A stretch of 64,000 nucleotides of DNA. Origin: Peribacillus cavernae (GTDB taxonomy: Bacteria; Bacillota; Bacilli; Bacillales; DSM-1321). Shown here piece after piece: positions 1-8,817 of the stretch; positions within the stretch are counted from its first letter, which is position 1; each line of letters opens with the position of its first letter. The notes beneath the pieces were generated by a model. The model searched no databases and had not been told where the DNA came from. It saw only the letters and a program-made list of their open reading frames with translations. The stretch is taken from positions 304,939 to 368,938 of the forward strand of contig NZ_RYZZ01000001.1 of assembly GCF_003989135.1 (NCBI RefSeq), written 5' to 3'. The position numbers were made by a program, and so were the translations under genes.

Positions 1-471
1 GGAACAAGCATGAATACATCCCTTAACGCAAGCTATAGCAGCCTCTATCAGGAATTTATCACCTATATGCGTCAACGTGGAATGCTGAACATGCATTGGA
101 CTTACAGAAATGAAGAGCATCTTCATCAATCCCTCAATGCAGGAATAATCGGTCCGATTACTGATTATACTCAGTGGTTAACAAAGTCGCCTATCATGCT
201 TGAAACACCTGTTAAGAAGGTAAAATTAGAAGTAGGAAATACGAAAACGATTGATCCCAAGGCAAAAGTTAGCTATAGAATGGATAAAAAAGAAAAAGTT
301 CCAACTACTCTATATGCGACTGGAAAGGAAGAAATCATTCAAATTGAAGGCAACAACATTACGGCTCTAGCTCCGGGAAAGGTAAATGTCTATGTCAAAC
401 ACACCTTTAAGATGCTAGGGCACGATTGGAATGTCGTCGCAGAACCGATAGAAGTAACCATTTCAGAGTAA
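1..471 (+). CDS. Glycerophosphodiester phosphodiesterase-like C-terminus with Ig-like tail (5' partial)
   Basis: The reading frame is open to the left edge, so only the C-terminal ~157 residues are seen; the first in-frame ATG is at 10. The segment around residues 28-58 (WTYRNEEHLHQSLNAG, then GPITDYTQWL) resembles the last beta/alpha units of GDPD TIM barrels, where a Trp-Thr-x-Arg-Asn-Glu strand precedes a 'G-x-I-T-D-Y' strand. The remaining ~95 residues (VKLEVGNTKTID... LAPGKVNVYVKHTF) look like a bacterial Ig-like (BIG2-type) beta-sandwich, which suggests an exported enzyme. The assignment rests on family resemblance of a fragment, and the catalytic residues lie outside the window. A strong terminator follows. 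Confidence 0.55.
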   Translation, partial: GTSMNTSLNASYSSLYQEFITYMRQRGMLNMHWTYRNEEHLHQSLNAGIIGPITDYTQWLTKSPIMLETPVKKVKLEVGNTKTIDPKAKVSYRMDKKEKVPTTLYATGKEEIIQIEGNNITALAPGKVNVYVKHTFKMLGHDWNVVAEPIEVTISE

Positions 472-505
472 AAAGATCGTAACGTAAGGTCTATACCCGC
501 CGCTT

Positions 506-538
506 AAAAACGCCTGGATATAAAATCCAGGCGTTTTT
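506..538 (+). terminator. Rho-independent terminator after the GDPD-like gene
   Basis: A perfect stem CGCCTGGAT / ATCCAGGCG with a short loop is flanked by an A-run and a T-run, so it could terminate in both directions. It lies 35 bases after the stop at 471. Confidence 0.85.
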
Positions 539-561
539 CATTATGTTGGTGCCTCTCTCAT

Positions 562-731
562 TTATGATTTTTGAACGGATTGATTTATAATATTATCCAG
601 AATTTGATTTACTTCCTGGGCCCATTCACGGATTTCCGCACCTTTCTCGATATACTCTTTGAAAAGATGTTCCATATCACGAAAGATGGCCTGGCTTCCA
701 TGTCCTGATTGGATTACTGCAATCCTTAGCG
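562..731 (-). pseudogene. Remnant of an unidentified protein (C-terminal ~55 codons)
   Basis: Read on the minus strand, an open stretch ends at a TAA at 562-564 and encodes PLRIAVIQSGHGSQAIFRDM followed by HLFKEYIEKGAEIREWAQEV and a short helical end. It is amphipathic-helix-like and looks like the tail of a real protein, but no start codon or ribosome binding site precedes it and upstream frames are closed. I do not recognise the family. The rest of 541-912 contains only the AT-rich leader of ctaB. Confidence 0.3.
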
Positions 732-915
732 GGATGCATCAAAATTCCCAATAAAGGTCTGAAAATTTAAAAATTGTATTGAAAATGTTCACAAAGATTC
801 GACATCTTTTTGTCTAAAATACGATTCAAATCTTTATAGAACAAATTTCTGTTAATATAGTACATAATTGATTAGATTCATTACTACTGATTGATTTAAA
901 GAAAGGTGAACCGTG

Positions 916-1830
916 ATGAAAAATACAGAAGCAGTTATAGGAGATTCTCTTCCTATAAAAACTTATCTTTCTTGGAGCGTATTGAAAGCTATTGTAAAAG
1001 ACGGAATTGTGAAGTCAAACCTTCTCGGGATGTTTGCCGGTCTTTCTGTAGCTCTGTCCATCCATAATCTGAGTTTTATCGATAATATTTTGACAGTACT
1101 CCTGGCATTATTCGGTACAGCATTTGTCGTAGGCGGGGCTGGTGCAATTAATAATTACTACGATCGGGATATCGATGCCCACATGAAGAGGACGATGGTG
1201 CGGCCAACAGTTACGGGTTCCGTTAATCCTATATTTGCGTTATGGCTTGGAATCGTGCTTGCAATTGTGGGCATCGCTTTATTACTTCTTATTTCTGGTA
1301 TAACAGCGTTCGTCGGTTTTTTGGGATTGTTTCTTTATTTAGTTCCTTATACGATGTGGACGAAAAGAAAAACCATTTATAACACAGAAGTTGGCAGCTT
1401 ATCTGGCGCCATTGCACCGCTGATTGGATGGGTTGCAATTTCACCGGAGGTCATCCATCCCATTTCAATCGGATTATTTATGCTTATGTTTTTATGGCAG
1501 CCTCCTCATTTCTATGCAATCGCGATAAGGCGTTTAGAAGATTACAAAAATGCAGGTGTGCCGATGCTGCCGGTTGTTAAAGGTATACACCGTACAAAAG
1601 TTCAAACGATTGTTTATTTAGTAATTCTGCTTGCATCTTCTTTTTTGTTTTTATCATTTAGTAAAGTTGTTGCCTTTACAATGTTTGGGCTCACTCTTGC
1701 TTGGATGTTGGCTGGGATTATCGGCTTTCGTAAAATGGAAGATTATAAATGGGGCACCATGATGTTTGTCTTTTCACTCAATCATTTAACCATTCTATTT
1801 TCTTTACTAATCATTGTTTCATTCATTTAA
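916..1830 (+). CDS. ctaB: Protoheme IX farnesyltransferase (heme O synthase)
   Basis: This UbiA-superfamily prenyltransferase transfers farnesyl to protoheme in the membrane, giving heme O for terminal oxidases. The first Asp-rich motif is clear near residues 75-86 (NNYYDRDIDAHM, followed by the family's K/R-R-T-x-x-R-P). The HFYAIAIRRLEDYKNAG segment near residue 200 and MLPV after it are also typical of CtaB. About eight membrane helices and ~304 residues match the usual length. ATG at 916 is preferred because AAGGTG at 903-908 is 7 bases upstream; a GTG at 913 is the alternative. It is monocistronic: AT-rich leader before it, hairpin terminator after it. The usual neighbours (ctaA, the cox genes) are absent, so it may be a second, stand-alone copy. 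Confidence 0.93.
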   Translation: MKNTEAVIGDSLPIKTYLSWSVLKAIVKDGIVKSNLLGMFAGLSVALSIHNLSFIDNILTVLLALFGTAFVVGGAGAINNYYDRDIDAHMKRTMVRPTVTGSVNPIFALWLGIVLAIVGIALLLLISGITAFVGFLGLFLYLVPYTMWTKRKTIYNTEVGSLSGAIAPLIGWVAISPEVIHPISIGLFMLMFLWQPPHFYAIAIRRLEDYKNAGVPMLPVVKGIHRTKVQTIVYLVILLASSFLFLSFSKVVAFTMFGLTLAWMLAGIIGFRKMEDYKWGTMMFVFSLNHLTILFSLLIIVSFI

Positions 1831-1846
1831 TTTCCTAAGCAACGAA

Positions 1847-1881
1847 ACAAGCCGGCTGGAACTCAATAGCCGGCTTGTTTT
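1847..1881 (+). terminator. Rho-independent terminator of ctaB
   Basis: Stem ACAAGCCGGCT / AGCCGGCTTGT with a ~10-base loop followed by TTTT. It sits between convergent ctaB and the nitroreductase gene and may serve both. Confidence 0.85.
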
Positions 1882-1898
1882 GATGTAAATAAAACAGG

Positions 1899-2429
1899 TC
1901 ACTTTTCCTGAAACTGTTCATAATGAATAAGTGATTCCTTTGGCAGCAATTGTTTGGCCGCCGGTTCTTTTTCCAGATAGCCCAATCCTAGAATAGCAAC
2001 TACACGCCGATCATTCGGAATCGTCAGCGTTTCCCGGACATAGCCTTCCCGTTGTGCGGATTCATTGGCATCCTCTGCATGGTAGATAGCCCCAAACGCG
2101 GCCCCCAATCCTAATTCAACCGCCGACAACCATATAAATCCACACGCAATGGAGGCATCCTGTAACCAATACTTACTCTCTTCAGGACGCCCCGTTACTA
2201 CAATAGCTGCTGCAGCCTTTGCAAGCCAAGGAACAAAAGGAGTGGATTGTGCCAAATGCTGTAATGATTCACGCTTTGTCACAAGAATAAACTCTCTTGA
2301 TGGTAAATTGTTTCCGGAAGGGGCCAAATAAGCTGAGTCCAATATTCGCTCCAGATCTTCATCAGGTATGGATTTATCCAAATAATGCGTGATTTCCCGT
2401 CTCTTGCGTATTGCCTCAAATACGTCCAT
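1899..2429 (-). CDS. Nitroreductase-family FMN oxidoreductase
   Basis: A 176-residue single-domain nitroreductase. The N-terminal IRKRREITHYLDKSIPDEDL matches the R-R-S/T-x-R-x-F phosphate/FMN-binding start of the family. LAPSGNNLPSREFILV carries the A-P-S-x-x-N-x-Q/P-x-x-F flavin-contact signature. The C-terminal segment ILGLGYLEKEP matches the conserved G-Y-P-region. It is expected to be a homodimer using NAD(P)H to reduce nitro groups, quinones or similar compounds; the substrate is unknown. ATG at 2429 has GGAGGTTGA 7 bases upstream. Its promoter must lie within the decayed CC/Se gene just upstream. Confidence 0.85.
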   Translation of the reverse strand: MDVFEAIRKRREITHYLDKSIPDEDLERILDSAYLAPSGNNLPSREFILVTKRESLQHLAQSTPFVPWLAKAAAAIVVTGRPEESKYWLQDASIACGFIWLSAVELGLGAAFGAIYHAEDANESAQREGYVRETLTIPNDRRVVAILGLGYLEKEPAAKQLLPKESLIHYEQFQEK

Positions 2430-2536
2430 TTAAAATCAACCTCCGCGTTTTCGTTACCCCATAAACTTGCGACAATGCTCTCCACTATGATGTACCTCTC
2501 TGTATTTATTACAGAAAAACTTTTGCTGCAATCCAT

Positions 2537-2781
2537 TTTAAAAACCCAAACCCCGACAGTTTTAGGAGAATCTTATTCTTACTATTTTTCTGGATACAAA
2601 TTGAGAGATTGTCAATTTTAAACTCATGATAGCGATCCAGAGCCTTAGGTTTTCACTCATGAAGATCGACAGCACAACAGCCTTTTACCTGAATCGTTTT
2701 TACTGTTAACTGTTTGCCTTTCGATTCAATCCACTTTTTTGCATGATCATCTAATTCAACATTCGTAGCAACATTTATCAT
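2537..2781 (-). pseudogene. CC/Se-motif family protein interrupted by an in-frame TGA
   Basis: From ATG at 2781 the minus strand reads MINVATNVELDDHAKKWIES, then LTVKTIQVKGCCAVDLHE, stop (TGA at 2653-2655). The same frame then continues KPKALDRYHEFKIDNLSICI and LLKLSGFGFLK. Both halves and their order match my recollection of the short Bacillus family annotated as 'CC/Se motif family (seleno)protein', a redox-like protein with a Cys-Cys or Cys-Sec pair. In this copy the loop between GCC and KPK appears shortened and the TGA is not at the CC pair. I therefore call it broken rather than a selenoprotein, but see the findings. An AGAAAGG lies immediately before the ATG, which is tight spacing. 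Confidence 0.5.
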
Positions 2782-2819
2782 CCTTTCTACACAATTCTAA
2801 ATGGAAGAATTATTCTAAA

Positions 2820-4729
2820 GAGCCTCCGTCAAAATTAAAATTCCGGATAAATTTGGATAATGGTGGGAGGGTAGTTTAGGATGCAGGGGAGATTTTTTTA
2901 GGAAAACAGATAAAATCCCCATTTCTTCTCGAAGAGAAATAGGATCATCAAAAAAAGGGCAGACTACTCCCTTGGTTCAAAATCCGTTTTTTAAAAAGTT
3001 AAGCGGATAATTTTGTCCAGCCTCTATAAAGCGTTCCTGTCTCCATGACCGAGATATAAGCAAGCATATGAGATATCGTAATACACCGATCCATATGCGC
3101 TTCAACAGCTTTTTTCCCTCTTTTATGGACACGGCGCATACTCAGTCCATCTTTGAGTTGGGCAAACACCCGTTCAATGGCTGTTCGTTCCTTATATATT
3201 TTTTGAAAGGACGCCAAATGTTGAGGAAACTCCGGATCAATTTGAGGAGTTGTTTCCTGGTCGATTCGGATGGTCCTCCCTGACTTCGCTTGACTACAAC
3301 ATTCTGTATGACAAGCGCTGGAACAAGTAAGGCCTTCTTTTTGATACTTTTCATTGAACACTGGGCAAACCCATATGTATTGGTTGTTGGTGGTGTCCAG
3401 TCCTTTCAGTTTCATTTGATGGCCACTCATACAAACCGGGACACCATAAGAAGTCAGTTTTTGCATCCCTCTTACGTCTAATGGCTTTTCCTTGCGGTTT
3501 CTTGGGTTGATCGGTGCGATCAATTTCGCTTCTAAGATCTCTTTACACAGCGTTTGATTGTTTCCATTTTGATACACACCATCCGCGGTGACATATTGAA
3601 TGGATTTGGCTATATAGGGTACATCTTCGAGAACGTCCTTTAGCGTTTCTTCGAGGGTAACGGCATCCGATCGATTCCCCTTAAAAATAGTCCGGGTCGA
3701 AGGCAGTTCCGAGTGGACCCCACAGACGACAGATGCTTTATGGCCAATGTAAGAAACCGTGTTGCTTTTTCGAACGAGACCTACATTGTCATCCGTCGGA
3801 ACCTTCGGGCATTCACAAGGTTCTGGATGATCGCATGTTTTTCGTGTGGCATTCAAAGTGGCCTCGGCCTCTATATGAGAGGTATCGACAGCGACGACAG
3901 CCTCTTTTTCGATGACTCCCTGTTCAAAATTTTGGAATACCGTCATCTTGCGAACTTTTTCCCATAATCCCGTTTCAATCATGATCTGGTCAAAGCGTTC
4001 AAAGGTCCGGATTGAAGGGATCGATGAAAACCCGCATAGTGCAGCATAAGCCGGGTTGGCCTCGACTTGTGCATGTACCGTACTGACCATCACTTCAATA
4101 TGAAGAAGCGGAGCCAATAAAAAAGCTTTTAGCAGAGGATAAAATCTCGTCCCTTTCCGCCCTTTCGGATCCCGAAACTGGTGAGGGGCTAGGCAGATCA
4201 AACAAAACATGTTCTTGTAGCTCTTCTTCCCTTTCCGCAGGATTTTTCTTGTGATGTTCGAGGCGTGCTTGGAGGAATTCTTGCTCATAGGAAGAAAATA
4301 CAGCTTCCCATGGGAAATGGAGAGCAACCTTAGCAAAAGGCAACTGAAGGATCGTATCGGGGAAAGGGTATTCTGGAAAATGAAAAGCATCCTGAAGATA
4401 GATTACATTTGAATCATTATTTGATATAATGGTAGCAGTCATGATAGTCTCCTTTTTAATGGTTGCTCGTTACTTCCATTATACCAAAAGGTTTCTGTCA
4501 TGACTTTTCTTTTTTAGTAAAACCGCAAAGTTCCCATTATCCATAAAACCCCTGTAAATAATTAGGGTGTGAATATAGAAAAAACGGATTATTTGGCCTT
4601 AAATCAGCTAAAACGGAGTTTGACAAAAAGGAAAAGCCTCGTTCTCAGTTAGGAGCACGAGACCAAATAAACTTGAGTCAATCATTAGAATGAGTGTTTA
4701 CAAGGGCTTCTGAATTTTGACGGAGGCTC
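2820..4729 (-). mobile_element. IS1182-type insertion sequence with 17-bp perfect terminal inverted repeats
   Basis: GAGCCTCCGTCAAAATT at 2820-2836 is exactly inverted at 4713-4729, delimiting a ~1.91-kb element with one transposase gene on the minus strand. No convincing target duplication is visible; AAA flanks both ends but the context is A-rich. On the right the element abuts the interior of a glycerol dehydrogenase reading frame, so it replaced or removed that gene's 5' end. Confidence 0.85.
2999..4442 (-). pseudogene. IS1182-family DDE transposase, frameshifted
   Basis: The natural start is ATG at 4442 (MTATIISNN...), preceded by AAGGAG. This frame supplies the N-terminal ~80 residues up to QEHVLFDLPSP. 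The sequence then continues in the frame that ends at 2999, from HQFRDPKGRKGTRFYPLLKA. The shift lies around 4185-4205. The downstream part has the usual IS1182 layout: a helical N-terminal domain with PSIRTFERF, the first Asp in VVAVDTSHIEAEAT, the second in QYVTADGVYQNG, a Cys-rich insert (CSSACHTECC) and the Glu in ERTAIERVFAQLKDGL. With one frameshift the protein would be about 480 residues, a normal length. It is probably inactive unless the shift is programmed. Confidence 0.85.
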
Positions 4730-4737
4730 AAATATAA

Positions 4738-5672
4738 AAATTTGCGATTAATGGAGAGGCCTCTATTAATGAGATAGATCGTATAACAGAAATCGGCAAA
4801 CAGGAAAAATCAGACGTTGTCATTGGTGTTGGCGGCTGAAAAACAATTGATACAGTAAAGGCTATTGGAGATAGCTTGCAAGCAATTCGTGTTATTATTC
4901 CAACGGTTGCTTCTACTGACGCTCCTACCAGTGCTCTGTCGGTTATTTATTCCGATGAAGGAGTTTTTGAATCTTATAAATTTTTTAACAAAAACCCGGA
5001 TTTGATTTTAGTAGATACCCAAATTATTGCCGGTGCACCACCTAGATTCCTAGCTTCTGGAATTGCAGATGCCCAGCAACTTGGGTGGAGGCAGGACAGG
5101 TAATCGAAACAGGTTCCACTAATATGGCTGGCGGTTTAACAACAATTGCTGGCAGGGCAATTGCAGAAAAAAGTGAGGAAGTGCTTTTCGAATTTGGATT
5201 GCTTGCTTACGAATCCGTCAAACGCCAGATCGTTACCCCTGCTCTGGAAGCGGTTATTGAAGCAAACACTTTACTAAGTGGACTAGGCTTTGAGAGCGGC
5301 GGTTTAGCAGCTGCTCATGTTATTCATAATGGTTTCACAGTTCTGGATGGCGATATCCATCACCTGACTCATGGAGAAAAAGTAGCGTTTGGAACGGTTG
5401 CACAATTAGTGCTAGAAAACAGACCGATCAATGAAATAGAACGTTACATTGAGTTCTATCTCCAGCTTGGCCTCCCAGTAACATTGGAAGAGATCAAACT
5501 ACAAGATGCAACAAGAGAAGACTTATACAATGTTGGAGTAGCAGCTACAAAAGAGAATGAAACCATTCATAATTTTCCATTTACTGTAACTCCAGATGAT
5601 GTTGTAAACGCTATCCTTGCAGTAGATCAGTTTGCAAAAGCATACAAAGCCCGCATCGGTTTGGAAAAGTAA
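4738..5672 (+). pseudogene. gldA: Glycerol dehydrogenase, truncated and multiply disrupted
   Basis: An NAD-dependent iron-containing alcohol dehydrogenase of the GldA type. It begins right after the IS1182 end, with FAINGEASINEIDRITEIG, and lacks the N-terminus. The nucleotide-binding GVGGGKT motif reads GVGG-stop-KT because a TGA at 4837-4839 replaces the third Gly. A frameshift near 5075-5090 separates ...FLASGIADA from [20 protein letters not shown]. The C-terminal half is otherwise well preserved, including both metal-binding His contexts ([13 protein letters not shown] and [11 protein letters not shown]). At least three lesions show it is dead, although fragments from 4876 and 5085 remain open. 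Confidence 0.88.
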
Positions 5673-5715
5673 TTTGTGATATAGAATGTAACAGAATAAT
5701 AGTTTGCATTGCGAT

Positions 5716-5745
5716 AAAGGGGTAGCAAAATGCTGCCCCTTTTTA
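5716..5745 (+). terminator. Rho-independent terminator of the gldA remnant
   Basis: Stem AAGGGGTAGCA / TGCTGCCCCTT (one T-G wobble) with an AAA loop, followed by TTTTT. Confidence 0.8.
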
Positions 5746-5770
5746 GGTCCTGAATATATTGTGAGGTCTT

Positions 5771-6008
5771 TTACTCCTGCCAGCTAGGTTCTGCCAACTG
5801 ATGCAGTTCAGCGTATGTCTGTTGTATCTCTTGTTCGAGCTCAATAATAAAATTAATAAGCTGGCTCAAGATTTACCTTTGTTTATTCACCGAAAACGCC
5901 ATTATTGGAGTAAAGTTCTTCTAATTTCTGTTGACGGGCTTGGATTCGGTAACGTTCCTTCATTGTCATTCCTGCGAAATGCCTCTTTTTCACAGAAAAG
6001 AAAAGGCT
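5771..6008 (-). pseudogene. Unrecognised coding remnant in two frames
   Basis: On the minus strand MTMKERYRIQARQQKLEELY runs to a stop at 5883. A shifted frame then reads SQLINFIIELEQEIQQTYAE and HQLAEPSWQE to a stop at 5771. The charged, coiled-coil-like composition suggests debris of a small helical protein or a transposase accessory, but I do not recognise it. Confidence 0.25.
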
Positions 6009-6045
6009 GACCCAAAAGCACTTTATATGTCCTTTTGGGTCAGCC
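6005..6045. terminator. Perfect 14-bp inverted repeat, probable terminator of the VOC gene
   Basis: GGCTGACCCAAAAG at 6005-6018 is exactly inverted at 6032-6045 with a 13-base loop. It lies 37 bases beyond the stop of the minus-strand VOC gene. The arm sequence GGGTCAGCCTC recurs at 47358-47368, so it may also descend from a mobile-element end. There is no long T-run, so termination is likely but not certain. Confidence 0.5.
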
Positions 6046-6081
6046 TCAATCAATTTTGATGGTAAATATTGAAGGTCTATT

Positions 6082-6582
6082 TTATTTTTGGGAAGGGTAA
6101 GTTCCAACCGAAGCGGGTAGATCATAATCTTCATTGGTATTAAATATTTCTAATATGAAACCCAAGTCTTTCATAGTATCTAAGTAAGTATATTTTAAGG
6201 CAAATTCGCCACCTTGAATCTCGTTGATTCCCCGAGCAGCCATCTTTAGCATAACATCTTCATAGTTCTCCTTTGAATCAGCATTTTCAGTTGATAGAGC
6301 GATATGGTGTAAGCCAGGGCCATGCTCTTTCAAAAATTCCGAATAAATGCTATTATCACTTGTCGGTTCAATCAACTCCCACTGCATGTTGTGAAACTCA
6401 AAACATATTGCTACTTTAAAAGTATACTCCTCTTTCTTACCATGGACAGTCATATTACTTATATTATCTTTGTTGAAATCGTATACTGTCCAAGGTCCTA
6501 TACCGTAAACATCATTATACTTCTTCATGTAAGCCTCAACATCGTCCACAACTAAACCAATCTGAAGTGTTTTCCCAAACAT
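6082..6582 (-). CDS. VOC-family protein (methylmalonyl-CoA epimerase / glyoxalase fold)
   Basis: A protein of ~166 residues with two beta-alpha-beta-beta-beta modules. Module 1 is LQIGLVVDDVEAYMKKYNDV, module 2 is GPGLHHIALSTENADSKENY. The HHIA histidine, a Glu in MQWELIEP and the Glu in LGFILEIFNT are candidate metal ligands. It belongs to the epimerase-like subgroup; the substrate is unknown. ATG at 6582 is chosen over one at 6609 because GGAGGGG lies 8 bases before it. It is the last gene of the minus-strand aromatic island, and its first ~17 codons are copied at 58.6 kb. Confidence 0.8.
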   Translation of the reverse strand: MFGKTLQIGLVVDDVEAYMKKYNDVYGIGPWTVYDFNKDNISNMTVHGKKEEYTFKVAICFEFHNMQWELIEPTSDNSIYSEFLKEHGPGLHHIALSTENADSKENYEDVMLKMAARGINEIQGGEFALKYTYLDTMKDLGFILEIFNTNEDYDLPASVGTYPSQK

Positions 6583-6725
6583 GTTTATTTCCCCTCCTAA
6601 CTCGATCATTTCAGCAATAAAAGATTAAACTTTAAATCCAACACATGTGGCAAGTTTTTTGACGCTGCTGCATTGTGTCGGTCTAACCTCCTCCGTTCGT
6701 CGTAGCGCTCTTGGCGTCTACGTAC

Positions 6726-7178
6726 TCAGCCCAGATGCTCGACGAGCTCCAACATGTTGCCTTCGAGGTCAAGGAAGTGCGAGCAGCGCACTCGAAGCAG
6801 CGGGTAGTCCGCCGGCTCCCAGACGAACTTGACTCCGCGACGCTTAAGTTCCTCGGTCGAAGCGTCACAGCTGTCTACGGTGAAGGCCATATGTATAGGG
6901 CCTTGGATCGATGCAAACTCAGGGGGAGTACCCCCGGCGTGTGGGTTCTGCGAAGAGCCGTGAAGCTCGACGAGTTCAAAGGTAAAGCTGTTGACTGTGA
7001 CGAACGCCACATTGGTCTTAAGATCTTCAAACTTCATCCTGTCCGTGACCTGGCAACCAAGCTTCTCCTCGTACCAGCGAATGCTGGCCTCCAAGTCTGC
7101 GACCGAGACAGCAATATGATGGCTCCGGGTTACAGTGCCGAGCGGGTATTCCATTGTAGTTGGTTCTGTTCTTGACAT
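6726..7178 (-). CDS. VOC-family protein, GC-rich paralogue 1
   Basis: A 150-residue glyoxalase/dioxygenase-fold protein. The N-terminal module is GTVTRSHHIAVSVADLEASI followed by RWYEEKLGCQVTDRM; the C-terminal module contains GPIHMAFTVDSCDASTEELK and ends FLDLEGNMLELVEHLG. The His in SHHIAV and the Glu in GNMLELVE are the expected metal ligands. It closely resembles the proteins at 7370 and 18729 and shares their GAGAGGATGAAG ribosome-binding leader. The coding sequence is visibly GC-richer than its neighbours (for example GACGAGCTCC, CGCCGGCTCC), which suggests transfer. The role is probably an accessory isomerase, lyase or dioxygenase in the aromatic pathway; this is inference. Confidence 0.8.
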   Translation of the reverse strand: MSRTEPTTMEYPLGTVTRSHHIAVSVADLEASIRWYEEKLGCQVTDRMKFEDLKTNVAFVTVNSFTFELVELHGSSQNPHAGGTPPEFASIQGPIHMAFTVDSCDASTEELKRRGVKFVWEPADYPLLRVRCSHFLDLEGNMLELVEHLG

Positions 7179-7369
7179 GTATCTTCATCCTCTCTCAATT
7201 TGTATAAATTCACCTCCAACCTGCAATCACTTATAATTCAAGTAATTTTGGGGAGAAGAAAATCCTATTTTTAAAAATTTTGGATTATATTTGATCGTAG
7301 ATACTGTGGTTCCAACATACTGAACATCACGACAAACTTTTCGTGACGCCGACCTTACAGGCCCTGAAC

Positions 7370-7828
7370 TTAGTCCAAATGCTCGACGAGTTCAAGCAGG
7401 TTGCCCTCGATGTCAAGGAAATGTGCGCAGCGCCAGTTCAGCGCCGGGTAGTCTGAAGGCTCTGAGCTTCCACCAAGACAGAGGATCTTGACCCCGCGGC
7501 GCTTAAGCTCCTCGGCCGTAGCATCACAGTTGTCGACGGTGAAGGCCATGTGCGCGTGTCCTTGAACCCGAACAGCTTCTTCAGGACCCCCCGGGAACGG
7601 GAACGGCACGGAGCCCTTCCGCTCGATGAGCTCGAAGCTGAATTCATTATTAATCGTGAGGACAGCTAGCCTTACGCCTAAGTCTTCGAAATTCATCGTG
7701 TTGGTGACCTTGCAGCCGAGTTTCTCAACGTACCAGCTGATGCAAACGTCGAGGTCGGCAACCGAGATGCCGATGTGATGTGCGGATCCTAGCGGGGATT
7801 TCATAGTAGTAGTTTTAGTGTTTGACAT
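7370..7828 (-). CDS. VOC-family protein, GC-rich paralogue 2
   Basis: A 152-residue relative of the 6726-7178 protein with the same order of motifs: SAHHIGISVADLDVCISWYV, EKLGCKVTNTMNFEDLG, GHAHMAFTVDNCDATAEELK, and FLDIEGNLLELVEHLD at the end. It shares the unusual N-terminal lead (S-N-T-K-T-T-T-M-x-S-P-L-G). It has a short insertion (LGGSSEPSDYPAL) relative to paralogue 1. High GC for the window. ATG at 7828 is preceded by GAGAGGATGAAGG. It sits 161 bases downstream of the ring-fission hydrolase gene. The specific reaction is unknown. Confidence 0.8.
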   Translation of the reverse strand: MSNTKTTTMKSPLGSAHHIGISVADLDVCISWYVEKLGCKVTNTMNFEDLGVRLAVLTINNEFSFELIERKGSVPFPFPGGPEEAVRVQGHAHMAFTVDNCDATAEELKRRGVKILCLGGSSEPSDYPALNWRCAHFLDIEGNLLELVEHLD

Positions 7829-7989
7829 CTTCCTTCATCCTCTCTTTAATAATATCGATTAAATTCAATCCACAATCACTAATTGATTGTAAAAAGGATT
7901 CTATGTTTGTAATATTGAAAAAACGATCACTAAACATCTACCTTTTCACCTTTTACAAAAAGATGACTGTGAAGAAAAAAGCAAACGCC

Positions 7990-8817
7990 TCATTTGCCCT
8001 GTCGTCCTAAGAAATCTATAACTTGATTAGCAAAGGGCTTTGTTTTTTCGATTTGCGTCCAGTGTCCACACTGTGGGAAAACGTGCAGTTCAGCATTCGG
8101 CATGATTTGTGACATCTTCCAGCTGGTTTTCTCTACCGGGATAATCCGATCATCTCTGCCGTGAATCAATAATACAGGAACTCCTATTCCTTTCAATTCT
8201 TCTTCTTTTAAAGCTAAAGCATTTACATGCCTTTGCCTTGGTGCTGGGAACATCGCAGAAAATGATTCCTGAAAACCTGCTTGTATACTTGCTTCATATC
8301 TCATTTCTACAAGGTCGTCATTGGCTGCAAGGCTTTGGTCATAAGCAAAAGTAGCGATCATATCTTTCATATTCTTAAGGCTTGGTGTATATCCCCACAC
8401 CTCATTCAATTCATTCGTGATTGGAAATTCAATCCCTACACTTCCCATTAGAATAAGCTTTTTAACCAGATCAGGACGCCGATTAGCGATATGTAGCGCC
8501 AAAGCTCCACCCATAGAGTTCCCTAGTATCGATACATTTTCCAAACCCTTTTTCTCCATATAAGCGATCATATGGTTAACCCATTCATCTACGGAATATT
8601 CAATATCTTTCGGTCTTTCTGTATAACCGAATCCCACTACATCCGGCGCATAAAGGTGATAATGCTGAGACAGGATGGGAAATACCAATCTCCAATTTGC
8701 CCAGGCTGAAACACCAGGGCCTGACCCATGTATGAGAAGAAGCGGTTCTCCACTCCCATCCTCATGAAAATGGGTATTGATTCCTCCCGCTTCAATATAC
8801 TTTCCATGATCAGACAT
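7990..8817 (-). CDS. Meta-cleavage-product C-C bond hydrolase (2-hydroxymuconic semialdehyde hydrolase type)
   Basis: A 275-residue alpha/beta hydrolase of the DmpD/XylF/BphD group, which hydrolyses ring-fission products to 2-hydroxypentadienoate plus a carboxylic acid. The oxyanion-hole segment is LLLIHGSGPGVSAWANW, a signature of this subfamily. The nucleophile elbow is GNSMGG (Ser101), the acid is Asp223 in HGRDDRIIP, and the base is His252 in CGHW. The length is typical. It lies downstream of the IclR gene and dioxygenase in a pathway that also has the dehydrogenase branch, so both branches for semialdehyde and ketone products exist. The ring-substituent specificity is not readable. Confidence 0.88.
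   Translation of the reverse strand: MSDHGKYIEAGGINTHFHEDGSGEPLLLIHGSGPGVSAWANWRLVFPILSQHYHLYAPDVVGFGYTERPKDIEYSVDEWVNHMIAYMEKKGLENVSILGNSMGGALALHIANRRPDLVKKLILMGSVGIEFPITNELNEVWGYTPSLKNMKDMIATFAYDQSLAANDDLVEMRYEASIQAGFQESFSAMFPAPRQRHVNALALKEEELKGIGVPVLLIHGRDDRIIPVEKTSWKMSQIMPNAELHVFPQCGHWTQIEKTKPFANQVIDFLGRQGK

Noticed and set aside
2820..4729. Target-site duplication of the IS1182-type element
   Set aside because: Only AAA is shared at both sides in A-rich DNA, which is not informative, and adjacent sequence seems to have been deleted.
6711..7175. A 154-codon open frame on the plus strand
   Set aside because: It is antisense to the VOC gene at 6726-7178, whose GC-rich codons keep the opposite frame open. 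It has no family resemblance and no ribosome binding site.
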